This document shows, piece by piece, positions 53,657 through 64,000 of a stretch of DNA of 64,000 bases; the first letter of the stretch is position 1; each line of letters begins with the position of its first letter. The translations under genes were made by a program, and so were the position numbers. Below the pieces are notes generated by a model. That model had not been told where the DNA came from. It made no database searches and saw only the letters and a list, made by a program, of their open reading frames with translations. The DNA is from Pleurostoma richardsiae (taxonomy: Eukaryota; Ascomycota; Sordariomycetes; Calosphaeriales; Pleurostomataceae). The stretch is taken from assembly GCA_030052745.1 (NCBI GenBank), contig JANBVO010000002.1:2046001-2110000 (forward strand), written 5' to 3'.

Positions 53657-56600
53657 TCAGGCATCTGAAGCATACTCCTCATCCGAGAAGTATAGAGCCC
53701 CGTACTTATCGGTCTTGTCCGAATTGCTCCTTTGGAGTCTAAATTCCCCGATATTTTCCAGTTCGTCAGCCATTTGAATTCTTCCCTGCTGGTCAAGCTC
53801 CTCGTAGACGTCCAACAAGTCAAAATAACGCGTCCAAACCTTCAACACATCATTCCGATGTTCCGAACGCGCCATGTAATCTATGACATTTTTTAATCCG
53901 CTCACCATCGGTCTGTCCGAGTTTGGATACCCTAGCCGCTTTGACAAGCCCTCCACCCTTCGGGTCAGATCACAATAATAGTTCCCATCTCTAACGAGAG
54001 AATGAACTTCTTCTAGGGCAGCTTTGGCGACATTTTCATCACTGCCACCTAGCAAATGCAGGATCAGAGCTCTCGCTAGTGCACTGTGATGCGAGGCCAG
54101 GAGCTCCGTCCGCGCGGCTTCGGGAACATTTCCTAGATCGTGATATTGGTCCGATTCTATAAGACTGTTCCATAGCAGTCGGACAGAAGCGACACTCGAG
54201 CTTCTTACTGCCCACCAGAAGACGTTAGGCTCTTGAGACTGACGTGACACTGGTAAGATCCGGGCTCCTCTTTTCAGCAGCTGCTTTGCCAAGCTGATGT
54301 GGTCGTTGGCACACGCGGCTATCAATGCGGTGCGGTAGAGCCCTGTCGAACTCACGGCTCTGACGTCTAACTCTGTGCGACCCAAGAAAACATCAACAAT
54401 CTTGGAGTGGCCAAGTGCGCATGCTGCGATCAATGCAGTTCCGTATTCGCCCGCTCTCGCCTGAAGGTTGAGGTCTGCACCCTGCGAAAGTAAGTACTTG
54501 ACACCCACAGCGGCATTTTGATCACGGGGAGCCATAATCACAGCCCCAATCAATGCTGTGCCAGTTTGGCTACTTGGAGACAGATATTCATCATCTTCCC
54601 CGGAATGCACAAAGTTCACATCGGCTCCATGACTGAGCAGAATCTCATAGACGTCCCTTAGATGATGTCCGTACCCATGCGGCTTTAAAAGCGATACTGA
54701 AAGCTGGCGTTTGTGTATTGTCTGGAGTAAATGCACGTACTTCCCGTTGGTCCTAGTCGCCATGGGCATGATGATGTTCAACACTCTTGGCGACACGTCC
54801 GAGTCGTTTTCTCGCCTCCTTGTGGCTAGGAGTGTCAGACTCAGTCGTGCCAGCTCGTTATGGCACTGGACAATGACGGTCTTTGACCTCCCCCACTCAC
54901 TCTCTGAAGTGAGATTCCGCACCGTGTTGGTGCGTTTCTCTATCGAGTCCGGCAGGAACATATTGTCTAAGATGCGTTGTAGATAATCACGTCTTTTTTC
55001 AATATAGCCAGAAACCTCTAAGGGTGGAGCTGTCCGGCTAGGGGAAGATGGAGGTGTCCAGCTGTCATAGGGTGCTTCATCCACAAGCTGCGCAAGAAAC
55101 TTCCAATGGACCCATATTTGAAAAAAGTCCGATTCTTCGTGATATGTGCGACTGCGGTTCGGTCCAGTCGGGCGGTGATGCTCGACAGTAAAGAGGTTGG
55201 GATCATTATTCTCAAAAGTCGTGGCCCGGAACCGAGGGGCCAGCTGGTAATGGAATGGGGAAGCAATATATAGCGAAGTACGCTGTTTGAGCTCCGATGG
55301 CCAATCTCCCTTCTGTAAAGACTGGAGAAATATATGTCTGATTTTCGAGAGAAGCCCAGCTATGAGCGCCCTAAGCAGTAACTGCAAGTGTCCAAAATCT
55401 TCATGTTGGCTCACAGGTGATGCCTGTGCCCCCGAGACCCAGGGTTCCGGGCCAGCTAGAAAATTCAGGACTGTTACGGGCATGTGATATTTCTCAGATG
55501 ATTTAATTGCAATCGTTGAGAGACGTACGAGCCAGTGACTGCACCCGATAGGAGGGTCGTTTTCGCCAATGAAATCCTTTAGAAGGGTTTTGAGGTCTTC
55601 TTGTTGATGTTTCGTTGAGAGCCCAAAGTGACGGTACCAGTTTTCGTAACCATAATTCCAGAAATCAAGGAGGGTAGTTTCAGAATCAGACTTGGGAAGG
55701 CGAACGCCACTGTCAATGACTGGGCTGTCGTAGTTAGACATCATCCAGAGACACATTTTTGCGACGTGTGAGTGGCAATCGTTCTTCTCTTGCCGATGCT
55801 TGTCGCAATATTCCTGGACTGACAGATGAGAGAAGTGAAAGTCGTCCGCTTCCGTTGCGACCAGATTGCGACAGGCTTTGATGACAGCATTCTGGTCATA
55901 AGCTTGCTCGACGACCTTGTTGTCCTTGAGTCTCTGGGAAACTGCACCGAGAATTACCCTCTTTTTGCTCGACCCACCGTCTGCAAGGAGCCACTGAATA
56001 ACTCGTAAGGCAACTTCCTTCTGAGGTGTCCTGTCGTTGTCGATGCTCTTGAATGTCTTCTCATAGGCCTCCTCAAGCTTCATGGGGAGCCCTGGAAGAG
56101 CTTCGCTGATGTCCCGCCCGCTGTCGAGGGAGAGAAGATAGTTGATGTGATAATCAGCCCATTGAAACCTGCGGCCATCAGCACCGTCCATCACATCAAA
56201 GGAACAAGATGGGGCTCACATTCCGCCACACTTCTCAGCAAATACTCTTTCTATTTCTTCCTCGAGTTCGTCCGAAACTAGCGGCACCATCCTCGCTTTG
56301 CCTTCCTCTGATTCCCTTTCCTCCCTAATTCGAGTCCTGGCTAGTTTCGAGATGTCGTCTTGGTTATCGGCTGCGGAAATACCAAGCTTCAAAGCTTTCG
56401 CACCTGCAGTTGAGAGGGTAAGAGTCTGGGCATCCAGATGACTGCTGATGGTCACATTTGCCTGGCTGGAAATGACAATCTTTAGTTGGTGATTGGATCC
56501 AAGCAACTTTTTGAAGACGCTCAGCAGCGTCCGTAGCTCCTCCGACGGCCGTCTCCTATCATCCCTTTCCATTTCGTCTTCCTTGCGTTCACACTCGTCC

Positions 56601-58436
56601 AAGGCGTCTACGACCAAAATTGTCTCTGTGTCGGAAGGCATCACGCACTTCAGCAGCTCGAGATACTGGTCCTCGGTTATATTTCGCGACTTTGATGTAA
56701 GCTGTCCCTTTTTTTCGTACATTCTAAGGAGTTGTTGAGGTAGAGGGTAGTAGCTGTCCGCGAGTTGTCTGATCAGACTGCCTAGAACCGACCTGCTGCT
56801 CGTTCGCGACTCGACACCTTTGCGACAGTAGAAGTATGCCAGTTGAGTCTTCCGTGAACTTTCAAAATCGGAGTCGTTCGCCTCGGCGTCCTCCGTGGAG
56901 ATGTTGTCCGCCGAGTCACTGTCCGACAGGGAGCCGTCGGCGGGCTCGTGGAAGCTACCATCTCCTGCAGAAGCATCGTCCACAGACTCGTCGTTTGACC
57001 AGTCGTCGTCATCGAATTCCTCCTCACTGGTTGAAAGTCTCCAGATATGAAATTTCCGTAAATTTCGTCGATGACGATCGACGATGCTCGTGATGAGTGT
57101 TGTCTTTCCAGCCCCAGCTAATATACATCAGTACCAATATTTCAAGTGAGATGGTCTCAGGAAACGGCGGCGTGTAGAACGGAGACTTACGTATTCCACT
57201 GATCCATAGAAACCGTGGCCCGTCAGGAGCTTCCCAACTCTTATATTCATGTCTTTCGAAGACCCATTTCCCCGTGTTCTTGACCCGGCCTTGCTTGGCA
57301 TTCCTGTGATAGCCGAGGTACGGAGCATCAGAGAGCCAGGCTAGTACCTTCTCACGGCTCTCATTCAAATAATATTTGTCAATGTCACTTTGCAGTTTCC
57401 TGATCTCTCTGTTCATCGTGTCCAAGGAATTCCTTGTCATAATGCCGTCAAAAGCCCTAGCGTGACGTTCAAATTCCATCTCAAGTTCCAAGATGTCTTT
57501 TTCGAAGCTTATGATATCATCGGCCCTCCAAATAGCCTGCCATAGTCGACGAAACAGGTTCATTGACTGGAGAAGAGATGTGGAAGCGAGAAACCCGAGG
57601 AGGCGACAGTAAATTGCAACGAGGCTCTCTTCAATGTCTTCGCATTCTGACGGTCTCTCCTTGCGAATGCTTCTTACGCGCTGCTCGTGTAGACTCGCCC
57701 GATTCATGACTATGAGGGTCTTTTCTATGCCGATCAACATGGCACCAGTTTGTTTCGCGTCTTTTATTGGGACCTGCACACCAGCACGTTCAGACATCGA
57801 AAATGTTGGACAGGAGGAACGCAAACGCGCCAGACACACCTCGAGTATGATCTTGAATATCGACCAGGCAAGACTTGCGGTCGGGTTCGAACTAGTCGCG
57901 GCATCGCCAATGGCTTTACTCTTTTCCAATACATCAATTGCTTTCTTCCAGAGCTCGTCAAGGGTGAACTTGTAGTCTAGGAACTCGATCTTGGTTTTGT
58001 CCGCTTGGGAGTCATTCTGCCGCTTCTTACATATTCGTAGAAGCTTCATATGTCGAGGGACGGTCGACTCATCTTCGTCCGAGATTGTTCGTGCGACTTC
58101 CCGCAAAATAACCTTTGTCCGGTCGTCGACCTTCTGGTGTTTCTTATAGAACTTCCAGACCTTGTGATCCAGAGACAGCTCCCAGATGGTAACCTGCTGT
58201 TCAATGTCAAGATCCATTTTAGAAAGCTTTCTAGCTGCTGCTTTTGCTTCGATATCGAGATCTTGCCTGGCTAGTCTCTCTATGAAGGCACGCGACTCCT
58301 GTGAAATTGTGTCGAAGAATCTGTCGATGGCATTGTTCGTCTGGCCGAGCTTCTCGTATGCTTTCTCCCAGTAATCGACATGATCTTCCACACAGAGTTC
58401 TGACTCTGCAGTGTCTACGTAGTCCAAATGAGACAT
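53657..58436 (-). CDS. NLR-type STAND NTPase: NACHT domain with ankyrin repeats, 1,551 aa
   Basis: A fungal NLR, the class that includes heterokaryon-incompatibility and self/non-self recognition proteins. Exons are 58436-57191, 57117-56220 and 56168-53657; the phases total 1,552 codons. The N-terminal about 330 residues are helical and charged and not recognised. Next is the fungal NACHT-flanking block (VLAWLSDAPYLGYHRNAKQG ... GPRFLWIS), then Walker A GIPGAGKT (414-421, restored by splice 1). Walker B is ILVVDALDE (582-590), followed by IVISSQ where relatives commonly have IxxSSR. Splice 2 restores GGMFQWADYHINYLLSL, the winged-helix-proximal block, and HFSHLSVQEYC follows. An acidic insert of about 58 residues (446-503, 23 Asp/Glu) lies between Walker A and AYFYC. 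Degenerate ankyrin repeats fall near 1220-1350, and a helical C-terminus follows. The start MSHLDYVD is the first true ATG. Confidence 0.9.
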
Positions 58437-60005
58437 ATCTGTAAGTACGAAGCCGCTCTGTCGACGCAATGTCAGGAAAGGCTCGGCCGGTGGGATGGAA
58501 GGAATGAGTATGGGAACATGTCCTGGCTATCCACGAGCATAGAGCATTGGAAACACCATTCCACCGGAATCTGCGAATCAGAGTACGCTCACGGCGCAGT
58601 AAAGAGAGACAGTGCACAGCTAGGGCTGCTATGGAGCAAAGGGCAAATCTCGGACTGGGGAGTTGTTGAGAAGCTGAGGAAGGAGAGTTGGGCAGGCATG
58701 GAGCGGGGTACAGGCCCTTTAAGCGCCCTAATGTACAGTACAGGATGCTGCTGCCGTCTGAACGGCTCTCTGTCCTGCACGAGTTATCACTGGGCAGGCG
58801 TTCTATCTAAATGTGACAGACTGGCGGCACTCAGCATGCATGGCTTCCCAAGCTCGTTTCAGCCAATGGTAGGTGAGACGCGGAACACAGCGCTACTGGT
58901 AGGTGCATATCGGGCTTTAGCAACTCCAGATGGTCTCAGAGTGTCATCTATGAAAGCCGCAATATACAAAGTTGATCTTTTCATGTTTGGAAACTCCGTT
59001 GACTCAAAATGTCTATCTTCGCGCTAAAATCGTTTCAGGCGCTTGTCTAGCAGCACTTTCTCTGTCACAGGCGCGCCGCTTCATGGCCTCTCGGAGTAAC
59101 CAGCACGCGTGTTGGGTGCTGTCAGACGACCACAGCTGAGCCGACAGGTCGATGCTTGTTCTCCCTATTGGCTGATTCTCGCCTATCAGGCCTCTACTTG
59201 CGATGGCTGCATATGGGGTGGTGGGCATAGACCTGATTCAAGAAGCCGATGACCAACAAATCAAGTCGCAACTTGCCCTCGAGGGCTTTTCTTGCCAGAG
59301 TGCTACGAGCCCCTCTTCCTTGAGTAAGCCCGAAGGTTCCTTATAGGACACTATCGTATTAGCCCACCCCACCACCTATTCTGGTGTTGTAAACAATCAT
59401 CTCGAATCTTCGACTCTTGCAGCAGTATAGCTACAATACGCTCCATGCTCCGAAGCAGGCGTATTAATCTAAGAAATTACACAATACCGTGTTAAAGCAC
59501 GCGCACACACACACACATTTATATATATTTCAAGACTCCGCAAGGTCAAACTTAGCGCTGTTGCTTCTGCCTATCCAACTCGGACCGGACCAAGGGCGGC
59601 AGCCTAAGATCCCAGAGCGGAATCCTCCGAAAGGTGTTAGTCGAGCAATTTGCATAAAGGCCATATTTCAGGCCATGTTTCTTGCATTGCCATTGCGGGG
59701 TTTCACGGACAATGGGGGTCCGAGGGCAGGACAGACAAAGAGCAAACATGATCGATTTTCTGAAGAGTTTTGAATCCCGAGCATGCCCTGACCACACATT
59801 CGTGGTGAAAACCCGCACTAACACCATAGCCAAAGGTTAGACTCTTAGCTCCAACGATGGACGTTTCGACATGCGGCTAAATTCTCAGTCCCTGTTCTCT
59901 TTATCTTTATCAACGCAGTTGAGAAACCTGACTGACCCAGATGAGGGGTACCACCAACGTTGGCTACCGACTTAACCTAAACACTTGTGACCGCAGTCTC
60001 ATGTC
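58437..60005. other. Divergent intergenic region, 1.6 kb
   Basis: Between the NLR and the cupin gene. Contains a CA dinucleotide run with an adjoining TA-rich stretch (about 59504-59530). Frames up to 199 codons (58428-59027, plus) have no motif support. Confidence 0.45.
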
Positions 60006-60801
60006 ATGGCTTCTAGACTCAGCCCTCCACGTCGTATTGTGACTGCCAATCTCTCCCTGTCCTCGGATATGGAGCATGTCGCCCATCCGGAGCCAGCTGT
60101 TCAGGTTTTAGTGGAAAATGTGATACAGCAAGAGGAGCTGGACGGAAATGCCTCTCGCGGCACCGTGTATACTCATGCTAGAGTCCCGACCAACAATGAC
60201 GGAACGTAAGCTAGATCGATCATTTGGCCTGCGTCTTATCATGGCTGGATCGACGTGATGCTGATCCGACCGCAGAGATGTGAGACCAAAAGAGATTTCG
60301 AATAACGGAATTATTATACCGAATGGCGCAAATATTCGATTCAACGACCTTGCTCCAGGCCAAGCTGTTCCGATGGTGAGGGATTTTCAATGTCGAGTCC
60401 AGTCATATTGTCAATCTAATGAAGAACACCCGATGGGTATTCCTAGCACCGTACCCAGACAACAGACTACAACATTATGATCACTGGTGAACTCTATCTT
60501 CTAACGCCGGACGAGTCGGCACCGAGCGGTAATGCCCTCGGCCAGGTGAAGGAGACCGTTTGCAGGCCTGGCGATGTCATAGTCCAGCGAGGAACTCTTC
60601 ATGCGTAATATTCACCCTCGAGACCTTGATGGCATGATTACTGAAACATGATCTAGATGGGAGAACCGTTCGACTGGGTGGGCAAGATCAATCTCGGTCA
60701 TGCTCGGTGCAGAGCCAACCAAAGTGGAGGTGGAAGGACAGGAGAGGAAGATTCATCTCAAAGATTTCTTTGGTAAATATTCGGATTCTCCTGAGCCCTG
60801 A
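60006..60801 (+). CDS. Cupin-domain protein, 200 aa, four exons
   Basis: A small cupin (double-stranded beta-helix) protein of a fungal family often met near metabolic clusters. Exons are 60006-60205, 60276-60375, 60447-60604 and 60657-60801; the joins are NNDGT-DVRPKEI, AVPM-HRTQTTDYNIMI and LHA-WENRSTGWARS. The conserved start SPPRRIVTANLSLSSDMEH is followed by the core NNGIIIPNGANIRFNDLAPG, then HRTQTTDYNIMITGELYLLTPD (cupin motif 1 region) and CRPGDVIVQRGTLHAWENRS (cupin motif 2, with the His of the metal site). Motif 1 has only one clear His here, so metal binding is plausible but not certain. The substrate is unknown. The Zn2Cys6 regulator starts 255 bp downstream on the same strand. 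Confidence 0.88.
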
Positions 60802-61055
60802 GGAAGATTACTCCATACTCTACTGTCACCTCGGATTGTGGCGTCATTGTAGGTGATGGAGATCATGTAGTAGATAAAGGCGGCTTTACGGGGCTGTCCT
60901 TATCGTTGAACTTCCCGCGAGGGGCTCGGGCCGAGTTCCGGTCAACTTGCGACTCTACCGATAACTATGGAGCTAGGTGCAGAGGTCGTGTCCATTCTCT
61001 ACTATGATGCTCATGAGAAACGTAATGCACAAGTTCAACAATCGTATTCTTCACT

Positions 61056-63148
61056 ATGTCTCCTCAAAGAGGTCTTAGGATTACCATACCTCGCAATGCT
61101 TGCACAAGCTGTCGGTAAGCGACGCCAGTATATTTTGCCCAACGGAGAAAACTCAGCAACGGCTGACACGAGACCACCAAGTTTGAGCAAAGTGAAGTGC
61201 GCTGTCAAGGAGAGTAGCAGGACAGGTGCCTGCGATCGATGCTCTGCGAAGAGTATTCCTTGTTCGTATGCGCCGAGAACATCGTCGCCGGATATTTCGC
61301 ATAAGGTATCGACACCGACTTCTCACGGACAGGTCGAGAGCCAGCCGGATCTTTCAACCTCCCCGATGACTCTATCCCCGGTATATCGACTAAGGCACAA
61401 GACACCGATGCTCGACATTGGAAGGGGGCGGCCTGAGGACATTCTTCGTGAACAGGAGCTTACCCAGTCGCTGTTGCTGCTGTATTTCGATAATTTCAAC
61501 GACGTCCACTTCCTCTTTGATCAGGAGTTATTCCTTAGACAATATGCCGTCGGAGAGATTCCTACAGTAATTCTCTATGCCGTCATGGCTCTAGGCATTA
61601 GGTATGACACGCTACAGTATTACCTGCTGGGACTGATTGCAAACACATTGGAGATTCTCCTACGCTCCCTTCCAGGACGAAACACCTCCGTCTCACCGCG
61701 GAGAGATCCTGTACGAGCGTGCCAGGATGCTCCTACAGGAAGATTTCGACCGTCCTTCGGTTGTTAACATTCAAGCGTACACCCTGTTGGGCACCTACAA
61801 TGTGACTTTTGGGGGTTCGATGAAAGGCCATGTCTATCTAGGTATGTTTGCTTGGCACCGAGTGCATGATACGAGCTGGCTAAAAAAAATGGCAATAAGG
61901 GTTCGCAACGAACATGCTAAGAGCTCTCCGACTTATGGACGACGATACGGAAGTCGATCCGCTACGTCAGGAGTGCAATCGCCGCTTAGTATGTACCATG
62001 GCCCTGATGGACAGACTGTTGTCAGTTCCTCTTCGACTTCCTCCGCACTTCTCTACGGCAGATGCTATCCCTTGTCTTCTCGAAGATGATGAGTTCTGGG
62101 CACTGAAAAGGCGAACCCCGATCTTGGCAACTTCCAGAACAAATATCAATCAGGATATAATGACGCTTTCCGAGATGTTATTCTCCGTTTGCAGATCTTA
62201 CGGCGAGAGCGGCTCCCAAGTCCCCCTGCAGTCTCTCAGACTGCAGTTCTACAATTATTCAAACTCTCTGCCCGAAGCCATGCAGTATAAAAGCACGAAC
62301 CTCGAACGGCATCGTCAATATCACACGCTTCGAAAGTTTGCGTATATGCACCTCCTTTATCACCATGTCGGCATGTTGATACACTTCCAAACACTACAGG
62401 ATCCGCAAGCGAACCCTTCAGATGCCTTGGAATGCCACAGACACGCCTATGCTATCGTTGAAATCATTGAGTACTGCTGGACCAAAGCTGGATTTGACCT
62501 ACACAACTTTTCACTAGGTCAAATATTGACTGTCGCTACTGTCGTACATACGCATGCGTTGCTCACCGCCCCGTCACCTGATGTACTAGAGCAAGTCCGA
62601 TCCAGAGTTGGTGCGATACGGAACTGTATAGTTCGGGTGCAGGGGCATACGCGGCTCTTCAACTGGGTTGTAAGCAAGTCTCTCGTTATATATCGGCTTC
62701 ATGTGTCGCTGACAGCCGAAAGCTTCAACACGTGGAAGCGTTTTGGAGAATCTGTTGCCAGAATAACTCATTGACGGCCGGAATGTTCAGCCGAGATCCG
62801 CACCTTCTTGCCAAGATGTTGCAGATGGGCAGCTTTTACGAGACTGCCGACCATCGCACGGGCGGTAAGTTGGTTGTTCGACTAGTAAGTGTGTCTCTCA
62901 GGCCTGATCGGATTCTATTAGGCCGTCTTCAGCCAGTCGACCACGCTACTTCAACCAAGTCTCCGCTCCATTTGCACATGGGTTTCTCGCCTGCCGCGGA
63001 GTTCGGCGAAGCAATGCCTTTCGATAGCGATAACAGTAACTATCTGGGCCAGTGGTCGCGGGACACGAACGTTGAGAATTTCGAGGACTTTGCCTGGATT
63101 TTTTCGGACTCCTCATTGTCGGAACTCTATGCTATACCACGAAATTGA
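61056..63148 (+). CDS. Zn2Cys6 transcription factor 3, 601 aa, six exons
   Basis: A nuclear regulator. Exons are 61056-61114, 61182-61601, 61654-61841, 61900-62669, 62723-62864 and 62922-63148; lengths total 602 codons. The start MSPQRGLRITIPRNACTSCR lies in a frame different from the long open frame that begins at 60967. The first intron joins ACTSC-R to LSKVKC, giving a complete cluster C-x2-C-x6-C-x10-C-x2-C-x6-C with CDRCSAKSIPC as its second half. Reading the long frame instead loses the first two cysteines. Later joins are ALGI-R-FSYAPFQDE, VYL-G-FATNMLRALRL, LFNWV-LQHVEAFWR and RTG-G-RLQPVDHA. The fungal_trans domain spans about 130-430 (LLLYFDNFNDVHFLFD ... HFSTADAIPCLL). Its 3' end nearly touches the GH3 gene. 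Target unknown; the cupin and GH3 genes are candidates by position. Confidence 0.87.
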
Positions 63149-63157
63149 CGCGATCAG

Positions 63158-64000
63158 TCATTTTCCGGTCCACGTGAACCCACTGGACAACGAGAACTCC
63201 ATCGTATGAGAGATATCCACGCTCGACAGGCCGATGAGCAGCTTGTAAGAACCTTCTTGAGCCCGCCAGCATGCGTCGTCTGCGTCGTAGAAACTGAAAC
63301 TGTACTTGTCTAGATTCAGGATGACCTTTTCTTTCTTACCGGCGTCAATTGCGACCTTGGAAAAAGCCTGCAGTTCCTTCACCGGTCTTGTTCGACCCAG
63401 CAGGCGCGTTGGTAGCTGGATGTAACATTGAAGCACAGTTTTCCCAGACCGGCTTCCCAAGTTCTCAATCTCACAATGGACCTGAAGTGTGTCAGACACG
63501 TTGGAAATGACGTTGTGGTTCAGAAACATGGCGCTTGATATCGCAAATGTCGTGTAAGATAGGCCAAATCCAAATGGATACAACGGATCCGGGTTTGTCG
63601 GCCGGTCATACCACCGGTATCCCACATCGAGACCCTCTTCATACTTGAGAATGAGGTCGTCTCCGACAGGGAAGTTTCCAAAAGAAGAATTGTCCTCAAT
63701 CTTTCTCGGCCATGACAAAGGAAGCCTGCCGCTCGGGTTGATGAGACCCGACAGGACCGCTGCCACCGAGTCGCCGCCTTCCTGGCCTGGAAACCAAGCT
63801 TGGAGGATAGCAGGGACCTTGTCAGAAAACTGCGTCATCCCCACGGGCGAGCCTGAGAAGTTGATGACGACAGTCTTCGGGTTAGATTTGACCACAGAAT
63901 CAATCAGGTCATACTGATCCGGAGTGAGATCCATTGTGTCGCGGTCGTAGCCCTCAGATTCGAATTCATTAGTAGTGCCGACGCAGACCACAGCGTAGTC
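63158..64000 (-). CDS. GH3 beta-glucosidase, C-terminal part
   Basis: The last about 280 residues of a glycoside hydrolase family 3 enzyme that continues past the right edge. The (alpha/beta)6 C domain is present: NEFESEGYDRDTMDL carries the Glu at the position used as general acid/base in fungal GH3 glucosidases. VVINFSGSPVGM and PAILQAWFPGQEGGDSVAAVLSGLINPSGRLPLSWPR follow. The DPLYPFGFGLSYT block leads into a fibronectin-type III-like C-terminal domain (HCEIENLGSRSGKTVLQCYI). The nucleophile-bearing N-terminal barrel and any signal peptide are outside the window. Its TGA ends 9 bp from the stop of the convergent regulator. Substrate preference among beta-glucosides cannot be read here. Confidence 0.92.
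   Translation of the reverse strand, partial: DYAVVCVGTTNEFESEGYDRDTMDLTPDQYDLIDSVVKSNPKTVVINFSGSPVGMTQFSDKVPAILQAWFPGQEGGDSVAAVLSGLINPSGRLPLSWPRKIEDNSSFGNFPVGDDLILKYEEGLDVGYRWYDRPTNPDPLYPFGFGLSYTTFAISSAMFLNHNVISNVSDTLQVHCEIENLGSRSGKTVLQCYIQLPTRLLGRTRPVKELQAFSKVAIDAGKKEKVILNLDKYSFSFYDADDACWRAQEGSYKLLIGLSSVDISHTMEFSLSSGFTWTGK

Noticed and set aside
60967-61767. 266-codon frame read as a regulator with a broken zinc cluster
   Set aside because: The start at 61056 in another frame with one intron yields the intact cluster, so the degeneracy is a model error.
1-64000. CRISPR arrays, bacterial operons, transposase genes or rRNA
   Set aside because: None seen. Gene structure is eukaryotic throughout, and no transposase or reverse-transcriptase motif was found on either strand.

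Overview
The window looks like about 64 kb of nuclear chromosome from a filamentous ascomycete (Pezizomycotina, probably Sordariomycetes). The genes are short-intron eukaryotic genes with GT...AG introns mostly of 50-100 bp, encoded on both strands with no operons. The gene set is typical of such fungi: an AA9 lytic polysaccharide monooxygenase, an Egh16-like secreted protein, several Zn2Cys6 transcription factors, an NLR-type STAND NTPase and fungal MFS transporters. All gene models here were built by reading frames and splice sites by eye. Product names come from recalled family motifs, not from database searches.

Layout. 0-7 kb: the N-terminal part of a DHA2-type MFS transporter, an unknown 249-residue protein, a membrane-anchored J-domain protein and a second MFS transporter whose model needs a 13-nt microexon. 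8-13 kb: the autophagy E1 enzyme atg7 and a divergently transcribed dCMP deaminase. 13-19.7 kb: a dispersed repeat copy, a 64-residue single-span membrane protein, an AA9 LPMO and the 24 kDa (NDUFV2) subunit of complex I. 20-28 kb: a Kelch protein, an aminoglycoside-phosphotransferase-like protein, an Egh16-like secreted protein and a GNAT acetyltransferase. 28.7-38.8 kb: two large coiled-coil proteins of unknown role and a Rieske/FAD AIF-like reductase. 39.6-50.6 kb: a possible functional neighbourhood with two Zn2Cys6 regulators, an Old Yellow Enzyme and a zinc alcohol (formaldehyde-type) dehydrogenase. 51-52.6 kb: a secreted GH125 mannosidase. 53.7-58.4 kb: a 1,551-residue NACHT/ankyrin NLR. 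60-64 kb: a cupin, a third Zn2Cys6 regulator in the next gene, and the C-terminal part of a GH3 beta-glucosidase transcribed towards that regulator.

The least explained signal is a pair of related non-coding elements at about 13.15-13.42 kb (minus) and 42.34-42.57 kb (plus). They share a tRNA-like box A, a box-B-like block and further conserved blocks, so they look like copies of a tRNA-headed SINE or a Pol III RNA family. The NLR is the second main point of interest. It has an acidic insertion just after its P-loop and a glutamine where related proteins usually have the sensor arginine.

Limits: introns were assigned from splice consensus and reading-frame continuity; start codons and last exons are marked where they remain uncertain.
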